From the NCBI RefSeq assembly GCF_019343495.1, contig NZ_CP072549.1, positions 186,001-250,000 of the forward strand: a DNA stretch of 64,000 nucleotides, written 5' to 3'. The notes beneath the pieces are model-generated. The model did no database searches, had not been told where the DNA came from, and saw only the letters and a list, made by a program, of their open reading frames with translations. Origin of the DNA: Acinetobacter lwoffii. Its GTDB lineage: Bacteria; Pseudomonadota; Gammaproteobacteria; Pseudomonadales; Moraxellaceae. Shown piece by piece: positions 50,781-60,224 of this stretch. Every line of letters begins with the position of its first letter. Position 1 is the first letter of the stretch. The translations under genes and the position numbers were made by a program.

Positions 50781-51698
50781 TTGCCGCCCTTAGATGAATA
50801 CGCCGTTAAGCCTCAGGACATCAAACAGGGGGTAGTTGCACTCAAGAAACGTCAACGCAATTTGATGCTATTGGGTTTGACCACCTCTACCGTATTTATA
50901 GCCTCACTGATCAGCCTATTTTTCCAGCAGGAACTGGTCTATGGTTTTTTTGGCCTAAGTACCCAAGTACAGCAATTGCATTTGCCGGTCAGTGTAGATG
51001 CCACACTGGCCAGCATTGGTGATAGTCCAGATTATTTTTTTAGTTTGCTGAGCTGGTTTGGCTGGCTGATTATTAAAATTTTTGCCTCTTTCATCGGTGC
51101 ATTTTTTGTGATTGGCTTACTGAAAAAGTTGCGTTTCTTTTATGTGCGCTTTCAGTCTTTTGTGCTGAAATTTGTCGCCTGGCTGATTGCTTTTATCGTA
51201 ATTTGGTCAGGCTTAACTTACTGGCAGCATGATCTGCGCAATGATCGGGATGATGCTTATCAGCAAGTGGTGTATTACGATAGTAATATCAATGATAGTG
51301 AAATCGCCCGTTACCTGGCCGATTCAAAGATTGCTGCACCAGTAAAGTCTTATTTATTGGCGCAAACGGCATTGCTGCATAAGCCGCAAGATTTATCTGC
51401 CGCAAAACCCTATGTTTTAAAATTGGTTGAGGCAGAAAAACAGGATCCTAAATTTGAACAATATGGTTTCAAGCCTGAACAAATCTGGACCATGCAGCAA
51501 CAAGTCTATGGTCAAGCGATGACAACGGTCGCTAAGAGTGTAAATACGCAGGTGCAACAGGCGGATCAATTGAGCCAGATCACGAATCTGGTCATTATTG
51601 GTGTCGCTATTTTATCGGCGCTACTCAGCTTAATCTTGTTTTTCTTGGCCAACTCAATCAAGGGTCGATCACTCCGTATCGAACAGCGGATTCATTAA
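50781..51698 (+). CDS. Membrane protein of the TelA operon (305 aa)
   Basis: It starts at TTG 50781 with AAGGAG at 50769-50774, so a TTG start is convincing. Predicted helices are at about 28-48 (NLMLLGLTTSTVFIASLISL), 90-115, 130-148 and a C-terminal one (about 270-292). The middle region (about 150-265) is soluble and helical. The family is unknown. With the coiled-coil protein and TelA it probably makes a membrane-associated complex. A terminator at 51705 ends the operon. Confidence 0.72.
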   Translation: MPPLDEYAVKPQDIKQGVVALKKRQRNLMLLGLTTSTVFIASLISLFFQQELVYGFFGLSTQVQQLHLPVSVDATLASIGDSPDYFFSLLSWFGWLIIKIFASFIGAFFVIGLLKKLRFFYVRFQSFVLKFVAWLIAFIVIWSGLTYWQHDLRNDRDDAYQQVVYYDSNINDSEIARYLADSKIAAPVKSYLLAQTALLHKPQDLSAAKPYVLKLVEAEKQDPKFEQYGFKPEQIWTMQQQVYGQAMTTVAKSVNTQVQQADQLSQITNLVIIGVAILSALLSLILFFLANSIKGRSLRIEQRIH

Positions 51699-51704
51699 TT
51701 TCCC

Positions 51705-51731
51705 AAAATGCTCCTGAATAGGGAGCATTTT
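51705..51731 (+). terminator. Terminator of the TelA operon
   Basis: AAAATGCTCC/GGAGCATTTT with TTT after the stem. Confidence 0.85.
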
Positions 51732-51941
51732 TTGATGGAATTTCAACGCTATTTTTAAGATAACCTATTCAACTTGCTCAATACCGCCCAAAAATTAAAA
51801 TAAGGCAGCATAAAATCTATGATTGGATTTATAATCTAAAATATCGATCAATAGAATAAAAACAAACTGTTTTACCTATTTATGCAATTCATTTAATATC
51901 CTGTTATCAAATAAACATTTACTCCTTTGGAGACGTTAGCA

Positions 51942-53507
51942 ATGTTAGATCAAAATACTTCAGCTCAACTTAAAACCCTATTAGAACGCCTGGAAGGTCC
52001 GATTGAACTGGTGGCGACTTTAGATGGCTCTGACAAATCAGCCAAAATCCAGGAACTGGTTGCCGAAGTGGCTGCACTGTCTGACCTGGTCACTGCACGC
52101 TTTGACGGGACCAATGCACGTGCGCCAAGTTTCGGGATTGCCAAACAAGGTGAGGAACCGCGTGTGTTCTTTGCAGGCTTGCCAATGGGCCATGAGTTCA
52201 CCTCACTGATCCTGGCATTGTTGCAAACCTCAGGTTATGCACCGAAAGTCTCTGATGAAGTTCTGGCGAATATCAAGAGCCTAGGTGTTCAATCTAATTT
52301 CGATGTATTTGTATCCTTAAGCTGCCATAACTGTCCGGATGTGGTTCAGGCACTCAACCTGATTGCCATTTATAACCCGGGCACTACTGCCACCATGATT
52401 GATGGGGCCTTCTTCCAGGAAGAAGTCGAAGAACGCAAAATCATGGCGGTGCCGATGGTATTCCAGGACAACCAGCATATCGGTCAGGGTCGTATGACAC
52501 TGGAAGAAATCATTGCCAAGCTGGATAGCAATGCCGCTGCCAAAGATGCGGAAAAGCTGAATGCCAAAGACGCCTTTGATGTTCTGGTGATTGGTGGTGG
52601 ACCTGCGGGGAATACTTCAGCCATCTATGCAGCGCGTAAAGGCATTAAAACCGGGATCGTGGCGGAGCGCATGGGCGGTCAGGTCATGGACACCATGGAT
52701 ATTGAAAACTTCACGTCAGTACAAAAAACCCAAGGTCCTAAATTTGCAGCGGAAATGGAAGCCCACGTGCGTGAATACGGGGTCGACATCATGAACCTGC
52801 AACGCGTGTCTGATATCAAAGGGGCAGACGAAACGGCCAATGGTCTGGTGGAAGTGACTTTAGAGAATGGTGCCAAACTGGAATCTAAAACCGTGATTCT
52901 GTCGACCGGCGCACGCTGGAGAGAGATGAACGTTCCAGGTGAGCAGGAATACAAAACTCGTGGTGTGGCCTACTGTCCGCACTGTGATGGCCCACTGTTC
53001 AAAGGCAAGCGTGTAGCCGTGATTGGCGGTGGTAACTCGGGTGTTGAAGCCGCGATTGACCTGGCGGGGATTGTGGAGCATGTAACTTTGGTGGAATTTG
53101 ATACCAAGCTGCGTGCGGATCAGGTGCTGCAAGACAAGCTGAACAGCTTGCCGAATACCACCGTGATCAAGAATGCCCTGTCGACTGAAGTGCTGGGTGA
53201 TGGTTCACAGGTGACCGGTCTGAAATACAAAGACCGTGCCACGGATAAAGAGCATGTGGTTGAGCTGGCGGGGATCTTCGTGCAGATCGGTTTGTTGCCT
53301 AACACCGATTTCTTAAAAGAAACTGCTGTTGAGCTGACCAACCGCGGCGAGATTGTGATTAATGATCGCAATGAAACCAATGTGAAAGGTGTATTTGCAG
53401 CAGGTGACTGTACCACAGTGCCTTACAAGCAGATCATCATTGCCACCGGTGAAGGTGCCAAGGCGTCACTGTCTGCTTTTGATTACATCATCCGTTCAGG
53501 ACAATAA
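51942..53507 (+). CDS. ahpF: Alkyl hydroperoxide reductase subunit F
   Basis: A 521-residue flavoprotein disulfide reductase that reduces the peroxidase AhpC using NADH. The N-terminal tandem thioredoxin folds have [10 protein letters not shown] (redox Cys pair, about 126-130). The FAD part has [14 protein letters not shown]. The second active site is [12 protein letters not shown] binding is [15 protein letters not shown] 51942 is chosen with TTTGGAG upstream; an in-frame TTG at 51927 is inside that ribosome site. ahpC is not adjacent, as is usual in Acinetobacter. Confidence 0.97.
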   Translation: MLDQNTSAQLKTLLERLEGPIELVATLDGSDKSAKIQELVAEVAALSDLVTARFDGTNARAPSFGIAKQGEEPRVFFAGLPMGHEFTSLILALLQTSGYAPKVSDEVLANIKSLGVQSNFDVFVSLSCHNCPDVVQALNLIAIYNPGTTATMIDGAFFQEEVEERKIMAVPMVFQDNQHIGQGRMTLEEIIAKLDSNAAAKDAEKLNAKDAFDVLVIGGGPAGNTSAIYAARKGIKTGIVAERMGGQVMDTMDIENFTSVQKTQGPKFAAEMEAHVREYGVDIMNLQRVSDIKGADETANGLVEVTLENGAKLESKTVILSTGARWREMNVPGEQEYKTRGVAYCPHCDGPLFKGKRVAVIGGGNSGVEAAIDLAGIVEHVTLVEFDTKLRADQVLQDKLNSLPNTTVIKNALSTEVLGDGSQVTGLKYKDRATDKEHVVELAGIFVQIGLLPNTDFLKETAVELTNRGEIVINDRNETNVKGVFAAGDCTTVPYKQIIIATGEGAKASLSAFDYIIRSGQ

Positions 53508-53511
53508 AAAA

Positions 53512-53545
53512 ATAGCACCTGGGTTCCCCAAAACCGAGGTGCTAT
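53512..53545 (+). other. First hairpin after ahpF
   Basis: ATAGCACCT and AGGTGCTAT pair around an inner GGTT/AACC helix. There is no T tract, so it may stabilise the mRNA end or pause transcription before the terminator. Confidence 0.6.
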
Positions 53546-53575
53546 ATCTTATAAATACATTATTATCGCTTTATA

Positions 53576-53611
53576 GGAACTCAGGACGCTAACACCCGAG
53601 TTCCTTTTTTT
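53576..53611 (+). terminator. ahpF terminator
   Basis: GGAACTC/GAGTTCC with a 15-base loop and a T tract to 53611. The interval 53612-53757 holds no gene. Confidence 0.85.
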
Positions 53612-53757
53612 ATATTTATTATTGGAACAGCCAAAAGTGTCCCCACGCACTTTAAGCTGTTCCTTTCCTCTGCACAGTTTTTGTTTTCAACCCTTATTTT
53701 TATACTTTCCCCAAGGTTGTTTTTATATAAAGCAATGTTTATTCCATCGCTTCATTT

Positions 53758-54012
53758 TTAAGATTTAAATAAGTTCAAACCCTTAAATTTTTCCAGTAAT
53801 TGTTCTTGTGTTTCCCGATACTCCGGATGTGGAACAATGCATTCAATCGGACAGACATCTACACAGGTCTGATGCTCATAAAAACCGACGCATTCTGTAC
53901 AACGGTTCACATCAATTTCATAAACTTTCGCACCCTCATAAATCGCGTCATTTGGGCATTCCGGTAAACACATATCGCAATTGATGCATTTGTCGGTAAT
54001 TAGTAGTGCCAT
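53758..54012 (-). CDS. yfhL: YfhL-type 4Fe-4S dicluster ferredoxin
   Basis: An 84-residue ferredoxin with two cluster motifs, CINCDMCLPECP and CVDVCPIEC plus intervening CTEC. The extended loop between the Cys residues of the second cluster is the YfhL/Alvin mark. It carries electrons in the cytoplasm. Its stop is downstream of trhP with a two-base gap on the same strand, so the two are cotranscribed, which suggests it serves the tRNA hydroxylase. Confidence 0.92.
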   Translation of the reverse strand: MALLITDKCINCDMCLPECPNDAIYEGAKVYEIDVNRCTECVGFYEHQTCVDVCPIECIVPHPEYRETQEQLLEKFKGLNLFKS

Positions 54013-54014
54013 AT

Positions 54015-55406
54015 TTAACTCGCTTGATAAGCCAGTGAAGATGCCGAAATATCCATAGTCGAGCTTGGCAGATTACGGATGAGCAGGGCATATTGCATAT
54101 CAACATCTGCCGGAACTGGAATCTCAACGATATGACCTGAACCTTTGGCGTCTTCGATCAGATTACCTTTTTTGTCTTTCATTTCGGTTAAATTGAAAGT
54201 GATATTGCCTTTAGTCGTCATCAGTTCGAGTGAGTCACCGACGATAAAACGGTTTTTCACATCGATCTTGATGTAATCTCCATTGCGCTCCAGTACTTCA
54301 CCACAGAAAATTTGATGATCAAAACTGGAAGAACCATGTTCATAATTCTGATATTCACTATGCACATGGCGGCGTAGAAAACCTTCGGTATAACCACGAT
54401 TCGCTAAGCCTTCCAATTGTGTCATCAGTGACGGATCAAAAGGTTTACCCGCAAGCGCATCATCAATCGCTTTACGGTAAATTTGAGCAGTACGGGCGCA
54501 ATAGAAATAAGACTTGGTACGGCCTTCGATTTTCAGTGAATGCACACCCACTTTAGTTAAGCGCTCTACATGCTGGACTGCACGCAGATCTTTCGAGTTC
54601 ATAAAATAAGTGCCGTGTTCATCTTCTTCTGCGGCAAACATATCTTCATCATTCCGCTGCAATAACACAGGCTCATCAAACTGATGTTGTTCTTGCATGT
54701 GTTGTTCGTCGGCATCTTTGGAGCAGCAGCCTGAATCCAGATTTTTCACTGGAATCACATCACCGGTTTCATCTTCCTTAGCATCCAGCACTTTATATTC
54801 CCAGCGGCAGGCATTGGTGCAGGCACCCTGATTGGCATCACGTTTGTTCATATAGCCTGACAGCATGCAACGGCCAGAATAGGCCATGCACAGTGCACCA
54901 TGAACAAAGACTTCAATCTCCATATCGGGCACTTGCTGTTTGATTTCTGCAATTTCTTCAATCGACAGTTCACGTGACAGAATCACGCGGGTCAGGCCCA
55001 TATTTTTCCAGAATTTCACGGTTGCCCAGTTCACGGCATTGGCCTGAACAGACAAGTGAATATCCATCTCTGGAAAATGTTCACGCACCAGCATGATCAG
55101 ACCTGGATCGGACATGATCAACGCATCTGGCTGCATCGCCACTACAGGCGCTAAATCACGAATAAAATTTTTCAGCTTGGAGTTATGCGGCTGGATATTG
55201 ACCACCACATAGAACTTTTTGCCGAGTTCATGTGCTTCTTTAATGCCAATGGCGAGATTGTCATGGTCAAATTCATTATTCCGAACCCGCAAGCTATAAC
55301 GCGGCTGACCGGCATAGACTGCATCTGCACCATAAGCAAAGGCATAGCGCATATTTTTCAGTGAGCCAGCAGGTGAGAGAAGTTCGGTAACAGTGGTAAT
55401 GCTCAT
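54015..55406 (-). CDS. trhP: TrhP (YegQ) U32-family tRNA hydroxylation protein
   Basis: A U32-family protein of about 463 residues that installs 5-hydroxyuridine at tRNA position 34 using prephenate in E. coli. Motifs are ELLSPAGSLKNMRYAFAYGA, ADAVYAGQPRYSLR, ALCMAYSGRCMLSGYMNKRD, GACTNACRW and LKIEGRTKSYFYCA. The Cys residues in GRCML, ACTNACRW and GCCSKD probably hold an Fe-S cluster. ATG 55406 (MSITTV) is preferred; an upstream ATG at 55424 is also open. Together with yfhL it forms a compact two-gene unit. Confidence 0.93.
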   Translation of the reverse strand: MSITTVTELLSPAGSLKNMRYAFAYGADAVYAGQPRYSLRVRNNEFDHDNLAIGIKEAHELGKKFYVVVNIQPHNSKLKNFIRDLAPVVAMQPDALIMSDPGLIMLVREHFPEMDIHLSVQANAVNWATVKFWKNMGLTRVILSRELSIEEIAEIKQQVPDMEIEVFVHGALCMAYSGRCMLSGYMNKRDANQGACTNACRWEYKVLDAKEDETGDVIPVKNLDSGCCSKDADEQHMQEQHQFDEPVLLQRNDEDMFAAEEDEHGTYFMNSKDLRAVQHVERLTKVGVHSLKIEGRTKSYFYCARTAQIYRKAIDDALAGKPFDPSLMTQLEGLANRGYTEGFLRRHVHSEYQNYEHGSSSFDHQIFCGEVLERNGDYIKIDVKNRFIVGDSLELMTTKGNITFNLTEMKDKKGNLIEDAKGSGHIVEIPVPADVDMQYALLIRNLPSSTMDISASSLAYQAS

Positions 55407-55556
55407 GATCAAATCGAAAGACATATAAAAAGTACGGTTTTATTCTAATCATCTGGAATTTGGATTCAACCTAGTAAATCACTCGGAAATACGCCATTTT
55501 GAGGTAAAACAAAGTTTTATTTTAAGTAGGAAGCGTCCATAAAATTTCTTCAATAT

Positions 55557-55967
55557 TCAGTCATTTTCAGGGTTTTCAAGCGTTTTTAAAATCTGGCAAT
55601 GATCAATCGTGGTCGGGGTATTGCAACTTTCTCTCAGTGTAATCAGTTGCTGTTCAAATATTTGTAATTCTTTAATTTTATTTGAAATATCCGAAAGATG
55701 CTGATCAATCAGCTGGTTGACGGCACAGCAGTCCTGTTCCGGATTTTGTTCAAGTTGAATCAGGGTTTCAATCTCTTTTAACGACATGTCCAAGGCACGG
55801 CAACGCTTGATAAAAAGCAGTCTTTTTAATGCGTCTTCACCATAATAACGATACTGATTACTTGCTCGAAAATTCGGCTGGATAAAGCCTTTTTTCTCAT
55901 AAAAACGTAGGGTATCGGTGCTTAGACCAGTTTTTTTGGCCATTTCTGAAATCAAATAAACTGACAT
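55557..55967 (-). CDS. MerR-family metal-responsive regulator (CadR/PbrR-like)
   Basis: A 136-residue MerR protein. The winged helix reads YLISEMAKKTGLSTDTLRFY, EKKGF. The dimer helix and C-terminal metal loop have paired Cys (DCCAVNQLIDQHL) and CNTPTTIDHC near the end, the pattern of Cd/Pb/Zn sensors. It is divergent from a CDF-like transporter, and the shared promoter has the 19-bp spacer typical of MerR activation. The metal specificity is inferred. Confidence 0.9.
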   Translation of the reverse strand: MSVYLISEMAKKTGLSTDTLRFYEKKGFIQPNFRASNQYRYYGEDALKRLLFIKRCRALDMSLKEIETLIQLEQNPEQDCCAVNQLIDQHLSDISNKIKELQIFEQQLITLRESCNTPTTIDHCQILKTLENPEND

Positions 55968-55980
55968 ATCGCCCTCATGC

Positions 55981-56011
55981 TTGACCTTGGAGTTAGTCCA
56001 TAGTTTCTAAT
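55981..56011 (+). promoter_or_regulatory. MerR-type promoter with 19-bp spacer
   Basis: The -35 TTGACC (55981-55986) and -10 TCTAAT (56006-56011) are 19 bp apart. The spacer holds a dyad TTGGAGTTAGTCCATA like CueR/ZntR sites. It drives the transporter. Confidence 0.78.
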
Positions 56012-56053
56012 CAATTTATCGTATTTTAGATAAAAAATCATCGGGGGAATGAT

Positions 56054-56677
56054 ATGGCTTGTAGTTGTAGTCCTGAACCGGCACCCATCAAGCCCAACAG
56101 CAAATTTAGAACAGCGCTATGGATTGCCTTGCTGGTGAACTTGACTTTATTTGTAGTGGAGCTGATCGGTGGTGCATATGCACATTCATCGGCCTTGTGG
56201 GCAGACGCGCTAGATTTCTTTGGAGATGCGGTCAATTACGGAATTTCTTTGGCTGTATTAGGGGCAAGCCTGTATTGGCGCGCAACAGTTGCCCTGATTA
56301 AAGGCTTGACCATGGCTGTATTTGGCTTGGTGGTTATTGGCAAAGTGATTTACGCCTATCTGCAAGGCATTCCACCTGAAGCATTGACAATGGGCCTGAT
56401 TGGCGTCCTGGCCTTGGTGGCGAATGTATTTACAGCAGCAATTCTTTATGCTTTTCGTGAAGGTGATTCCAATATGCGGTCGGTCTGGCTCTGTAGTCGT
56501 AATGATGCGATTGGCAACTTTGCGGTCATTTTGGCAGCCGTAGGCGTATTTGGTACAGGCAGTCTTTGGCCAGATATTATTGTGGCTGTGATTATCGCAA
56601 CACTTGGCATCACATCAGGTTATCAAGTGATTAAGCAGTCCCTAGAAGAAAGATCACTTAAACATAAATCCAGCTAA
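56054..56677 (+). CDS. Short CDF-like cation transporter
   Basis: A 207-residue membrane protein with six predicted helices and the CDF-type sites HSSALWADALDFFGDAVNY (helix 2) and SRNDAIGNFAVILAA (helix 5). The C-terminal cytoplasmic domain of CDF proteins is missing; the protein ends soon after helix 6. The N-terminus MACSCSPEP has Cys residues. Activation by the divergent MerR protein and the metal-type sites point to Zn/Cd/Co efflux. Confidence 0.86.
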   Translation: MACSCSPEPAPIKPNSKFRTALWIALLVNLTLFVVELIGGAYAHSSALWADALDFFGDAVNYGISLAVLGASLYWRATVALIKGLTMAVFGLVVIGKVIYAYLQGIPPEALTMGLIGVLALVANVFTAAILYAFREGDSNMRSVWLCSRNDAIGNFAVILAAVGVFGTGSLWPDIIVAVIIATLGITSGYQVIKQSLEERSLKHKSS

Positions 56678-56838
56678 TTTTTATATTTAAGGCTGTCCTG
56701 CAGGGCAGCTTTTTATTTTTATAATATGTGAAAAATAAAGCTTTACAAATAAACAAATTAAATTAGAATCTCTCGCGAAATTCATAAAATATACATAAAT
56801 TTTAATAATTTAGTTTTTTGCATAATGCGAGGGTTAAT

Positions 56839-57090
56839 GTGAATTTAATTAAAATTTTTTCAATATTGGCAATATCTAGTTTAGCCGCTTGTAGTTCCAA
56901 AGTCGTGACTTATGATGCAACAGGAAAAATTATCGGTTCATGTAAAGCGACGCGTGGCCTACTTTCAATCGCGAGCGCACATTGTAGTGGTTCAGGCGAT
57001 GCTTTGGGTGTGAATTATAATACGCCGGATGCTGCTACGGGCCTATTACCAACGCCACCAAGCCAAAATCAGATTAATTTAAAACCGTAA
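56839..57090 (+). CDS. Small lipoprotein (first of a tandem pair)
   Basis: GTG start at 56839, with GAGG upstream, giving a signal VNLIKIFSILAISSLAACS with the lipobox LAAC. The mature part of about 65 residues has KVVTYDATGKIIGSCKA and AHCSGSGD, so two more Cys may form a disulfide. An in-frame TTG at 56818 is a poor alternative. The next gene, 18 bases later, encodes a clear paralogue. Function is unknown. Confidence 0.75.
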   Translation: MNLIKIFSILAISSLAACSSKVVTYDATGKIIGSCKATRGLLSIASAHCSGSGDALGVNYNTPDAATGLLPTPPSQNQINLKP

Positions 57091-57108
57091 ATAATAAAGG
57101 GGAATATC

Positions 57109-57291
57109 ATGAAATTATCAGCACTTATTGCACTCGTAGCAACTGTTGTATTGACGGGTTGTGCATCGTCAGTGACTACATTTGACTCTCATGGCCGTAT
57201 GATTGGTTCATGTAAAGCGCAAACGGGTTTCATCATTGCAGGTGGCGCAGGTTGTTCAGGTTCTGCAAATCAGGAAGGCCGCGATCGTTAA
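57109..57291 (+). CDS. Small lipoprotein (second of a tandem pair)
   Basis: A 60-residue lipoprotein (MKLSALIALVATVVLTGCAS) with SVTTFDSHGRMIGSCKAQTG and AGCSGSANQE, matching the upstream protein over most of its length. AAGGGG precedes the ATG. The pair came from a tandem duplication. It is short and outer-membrane anchored; function unknown. A terminator follows. Confidence 0.82.
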   Translation: MKLSALIALVATVVLTGCASSVTTFDSHGRMIGSCKAQTGFIIAGGAGCSGSANQEGRDR

Positions 57292-57312
57292 TTTTTTAGT
57301 GATTGTTCCAAT

Positions 57313-57342
57313 AAAAAACCGGACTTTTAAGTCCGGTTTTTT
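57313..57342. terminator. Bidirectional terminator before fpr
   Basis: AAAAAACCGGACTT/AAGTCCGGTTTTTT, a perfect 14-bp stem between convergent genes. Confidence 0.92.
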
Positions 57343-57355
57343 ATTTTAGAAAATC

Positions 57356-58135
57356 TTATTTTTCTACGAATGCACGTTCAATCACGTAGTCACCCAGAAC
57401 GCCCATTTTTGGAGATTCTTTCAGACCGTGTTGGTCAAGAAGCGTAGCAACATCATCTAGGAATGCAGGGCTACCGCATAACATGGCACGGTCAGTTTCC
57501 GGGTTGAAACGTGGCAGACCGATTTTTTCGAACAGTTCACCAGTTTCAATGGCAGTGGTTACACGACCTTGGTTTGGATATTCTTCACGGGTTACGGTTG
57601 GGTAATATACCAATTTTTCTTTCGCGCCTAGTTCAGAGAAGAATTCATGATTTGGCACTTCATTCAGGATCAAATCTTGATAAGCCAGTTCTGAAATGAA
57701 ACGGGTACCGTGAACTACGATAATCTTTTCAAAACGCTCGTAAGTTTCTGGATCGCGAATAGTCGACAGGAACGGTGCAAGACCTGTACCAGAAGAAAGA
57801 AGGTAAAGATTTTTACCTGGGTTCAAGTCATCAAGTACCAATGTACCTGTCGGCTTTTTAGACACCAAAATGTCATCGCCGACTTTGACTTTCTGTAAAA
57901 TCGAAGTCAGTGGACCATCAGGCACTTTAATTGAGAAAAACTCTAACTCTTCTTCGTAGTTGGCGCTTGCAATTGAATATGCGCGCATTAACGGCTTGCC
58001 ATTGACTTCAAGGCCGATCATTACAAACTGACCGTTTTTAAAACGCAAAGCAGTGTCACGAGTCGTTTTAAAAGAGAATAAAGTATCATTCCAGTGGTGG
58101 ACGTGAGTAATCTTTTCGACGTTAAAAGCAGCCAT
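57356..58135 (-). CDS. fpr: Ferredoxin-NADP reductase
   Basis: A 259-residue FAD enzyme that moves electrons between NADPH and ferredoxin or flavodoxin. The FAD site is RAYSIASANYEEELEFF, followed by GPLTSILQKVKVGD and the NADP site LLSSGTGLAPFLSTIRD; CGSPAFLDD and the C-terminal YVIERAFVEK (aromatic near the end) are family marks. ATG 58135 (MAAFNVE) is used because the upstream four codons lack support. It is often oxidative-stress inducible. Confidence 0.94.
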   Translation of the reverse strand: MAAFNVEKITHVHHWNDTLFSFKTTRDTALRFKNGQFVMIGLEVNGKPLMRAYSIASANYEEELEFFSIKVPDGPLTSILQKVKVGDDILVSKKPTGTLVLDDLNPGKNLYLLSSGTGLAPFLSTIRDPETYERFEKIIVVHGTRFISELAYQDLILNEVPNHEFFSELGAKEKLVYYPTVTREEYPNQGRVTTAIETGELFEKIGLPRFNPETDRAMLCGSPAFLDDVATLLDQHGLKESPKMGVLGDYVIERAFVEK

Positions 58136-58237
58136 TAAAGGTCTCAATAAATTATCAAATTAGAACAGCTTGCTATTCTAATCTAAATTCATTCTCGATA
58201 AACTGAATATATTTAATTGAGCTTATCAAAAAAAGTG

Positions 58238-58945
58238 ATGATGACTGAACTTGCGCTGCCGATAATTGGTTATATGCGCTCTCCCTATAAAGAAAAATTT
58301 GGTATTCCTCGTCAGCCGAATCTGGTTCAGGTCGAAAGTTATATCGAAATGGTCGAGCCTTATAATGACCTACTCGCCTTTGAGGGAATTGAAGAGTTCA
58401 GTCATCTGTGGTTGGTTTGGCAATTTCATGACAATAAAAACCAGGACAACAGCCAGTTTCGTCCACAAGTGCGTCCGCCACGTTTGGGCGGTAACAAGAA
58501 AATAGGCGTGTTTGCCACGCGCAGCATGTATCGTCCATCACCGATTGGTTTATCTGTGGTCAAATTCAAGGAAGTGAGAAAGGTGGGTAAACATGTTCGA
58601 GTATATGTGACAGGGAGTGATTTGCTCGATGGCACGCCAATTGTAGATATTAAACCTTATATACAATATTCGGATGCTATCATTGAAGCACAAAGCGGTT
58701 ATGCACAGGATGAACCATCACGTAAAACCGTCATCTGGAGCGATGAAGCGGAGCAGCAAAAGCAACAATTACTAGGAAATGGAAAAATTTCTATGCAGAC
58801 TATTCAGGAACTGGAAGCGGTTTTATCTTTAGATCCAAGACCAGCATATCAGGAAGATGAAGAGCGGATTTATGGGATGAAGTTTGCTGATTTAGATGTG
58901 AAGTTTAGAGTAAATACACAATATATTGAGATTGTCGAGATTTAA
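58238..58945 (+). CDS. trmO: TrmO tRNA (t6A37)-methyltransferase
   Basis: A 235-residue enzyme of the TsaA/YaeB family that N6-methylates t6A37 in tRNA-Thr using AdoMet. The N-terminal beta-barrel domain has IGYMRSPYKEKFGIPRQPNL and FEGIEEFSHLWLVWQFH, and GVFATRSMYRPSPIGLSVVK is the core signature; DLLDGTPIVDIKPYI follows. The C-terminal tail carries RPAYQEDEERIYG, the substrate-binding part. Two adjacent ATGs (58238, 58241) are possible starts. Confidence 0.93.
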   Translation: MMTELALPIIGYMRSPYKEKFGIPRQPNLVQVESYIEMVEPYNDLLAFEGIEEFSHLWLVWQFHDNKNQDNSQFRPQVRPPRLGGNKKIGVFATRSMYRPSPIGLSVVKFKEVRKVGKHVRVYVTGSDLLDGTPIVDIKPYIQYSDAIIEAQSGYAQDEPSRKTVIWSDEAEQQKQQLLGNGKISMQTIQELEAVLSLDPRPAYQEDEERIYGMKFADLDVKFRVNTQYIEIVEI

Positions 58946-58947
58946 AA

Positions 58948-58976
58948 TTTTTTGGGGGGGATATTCCCCCAAAAAA
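58948..58976. other. Inverted repeat in the convergent gap
   Basis: TTTTTTGGGGG and CCCCCAAAAAA face each other around GGATATT. The T-G-C-A polarity is the reverse of a classical terminator, but the strong stem may still block both transcripts. Confidence 0.55.
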
Positions 58977-58989
58977 TGATCTGGCTGAA

Positions 58990-60106
<1,117 letters not shown>

Positions 60107-60224
60107 TAAAAATTATATTAATTCAATTGTTTTTTAAAAGTAAAGCCAGCCGATTATAGCTATAAAATATTGAAATAAAACCTAGTAAAAATATAAAAAT
60201 TAATTAGTTAGAAATATTTAATAA

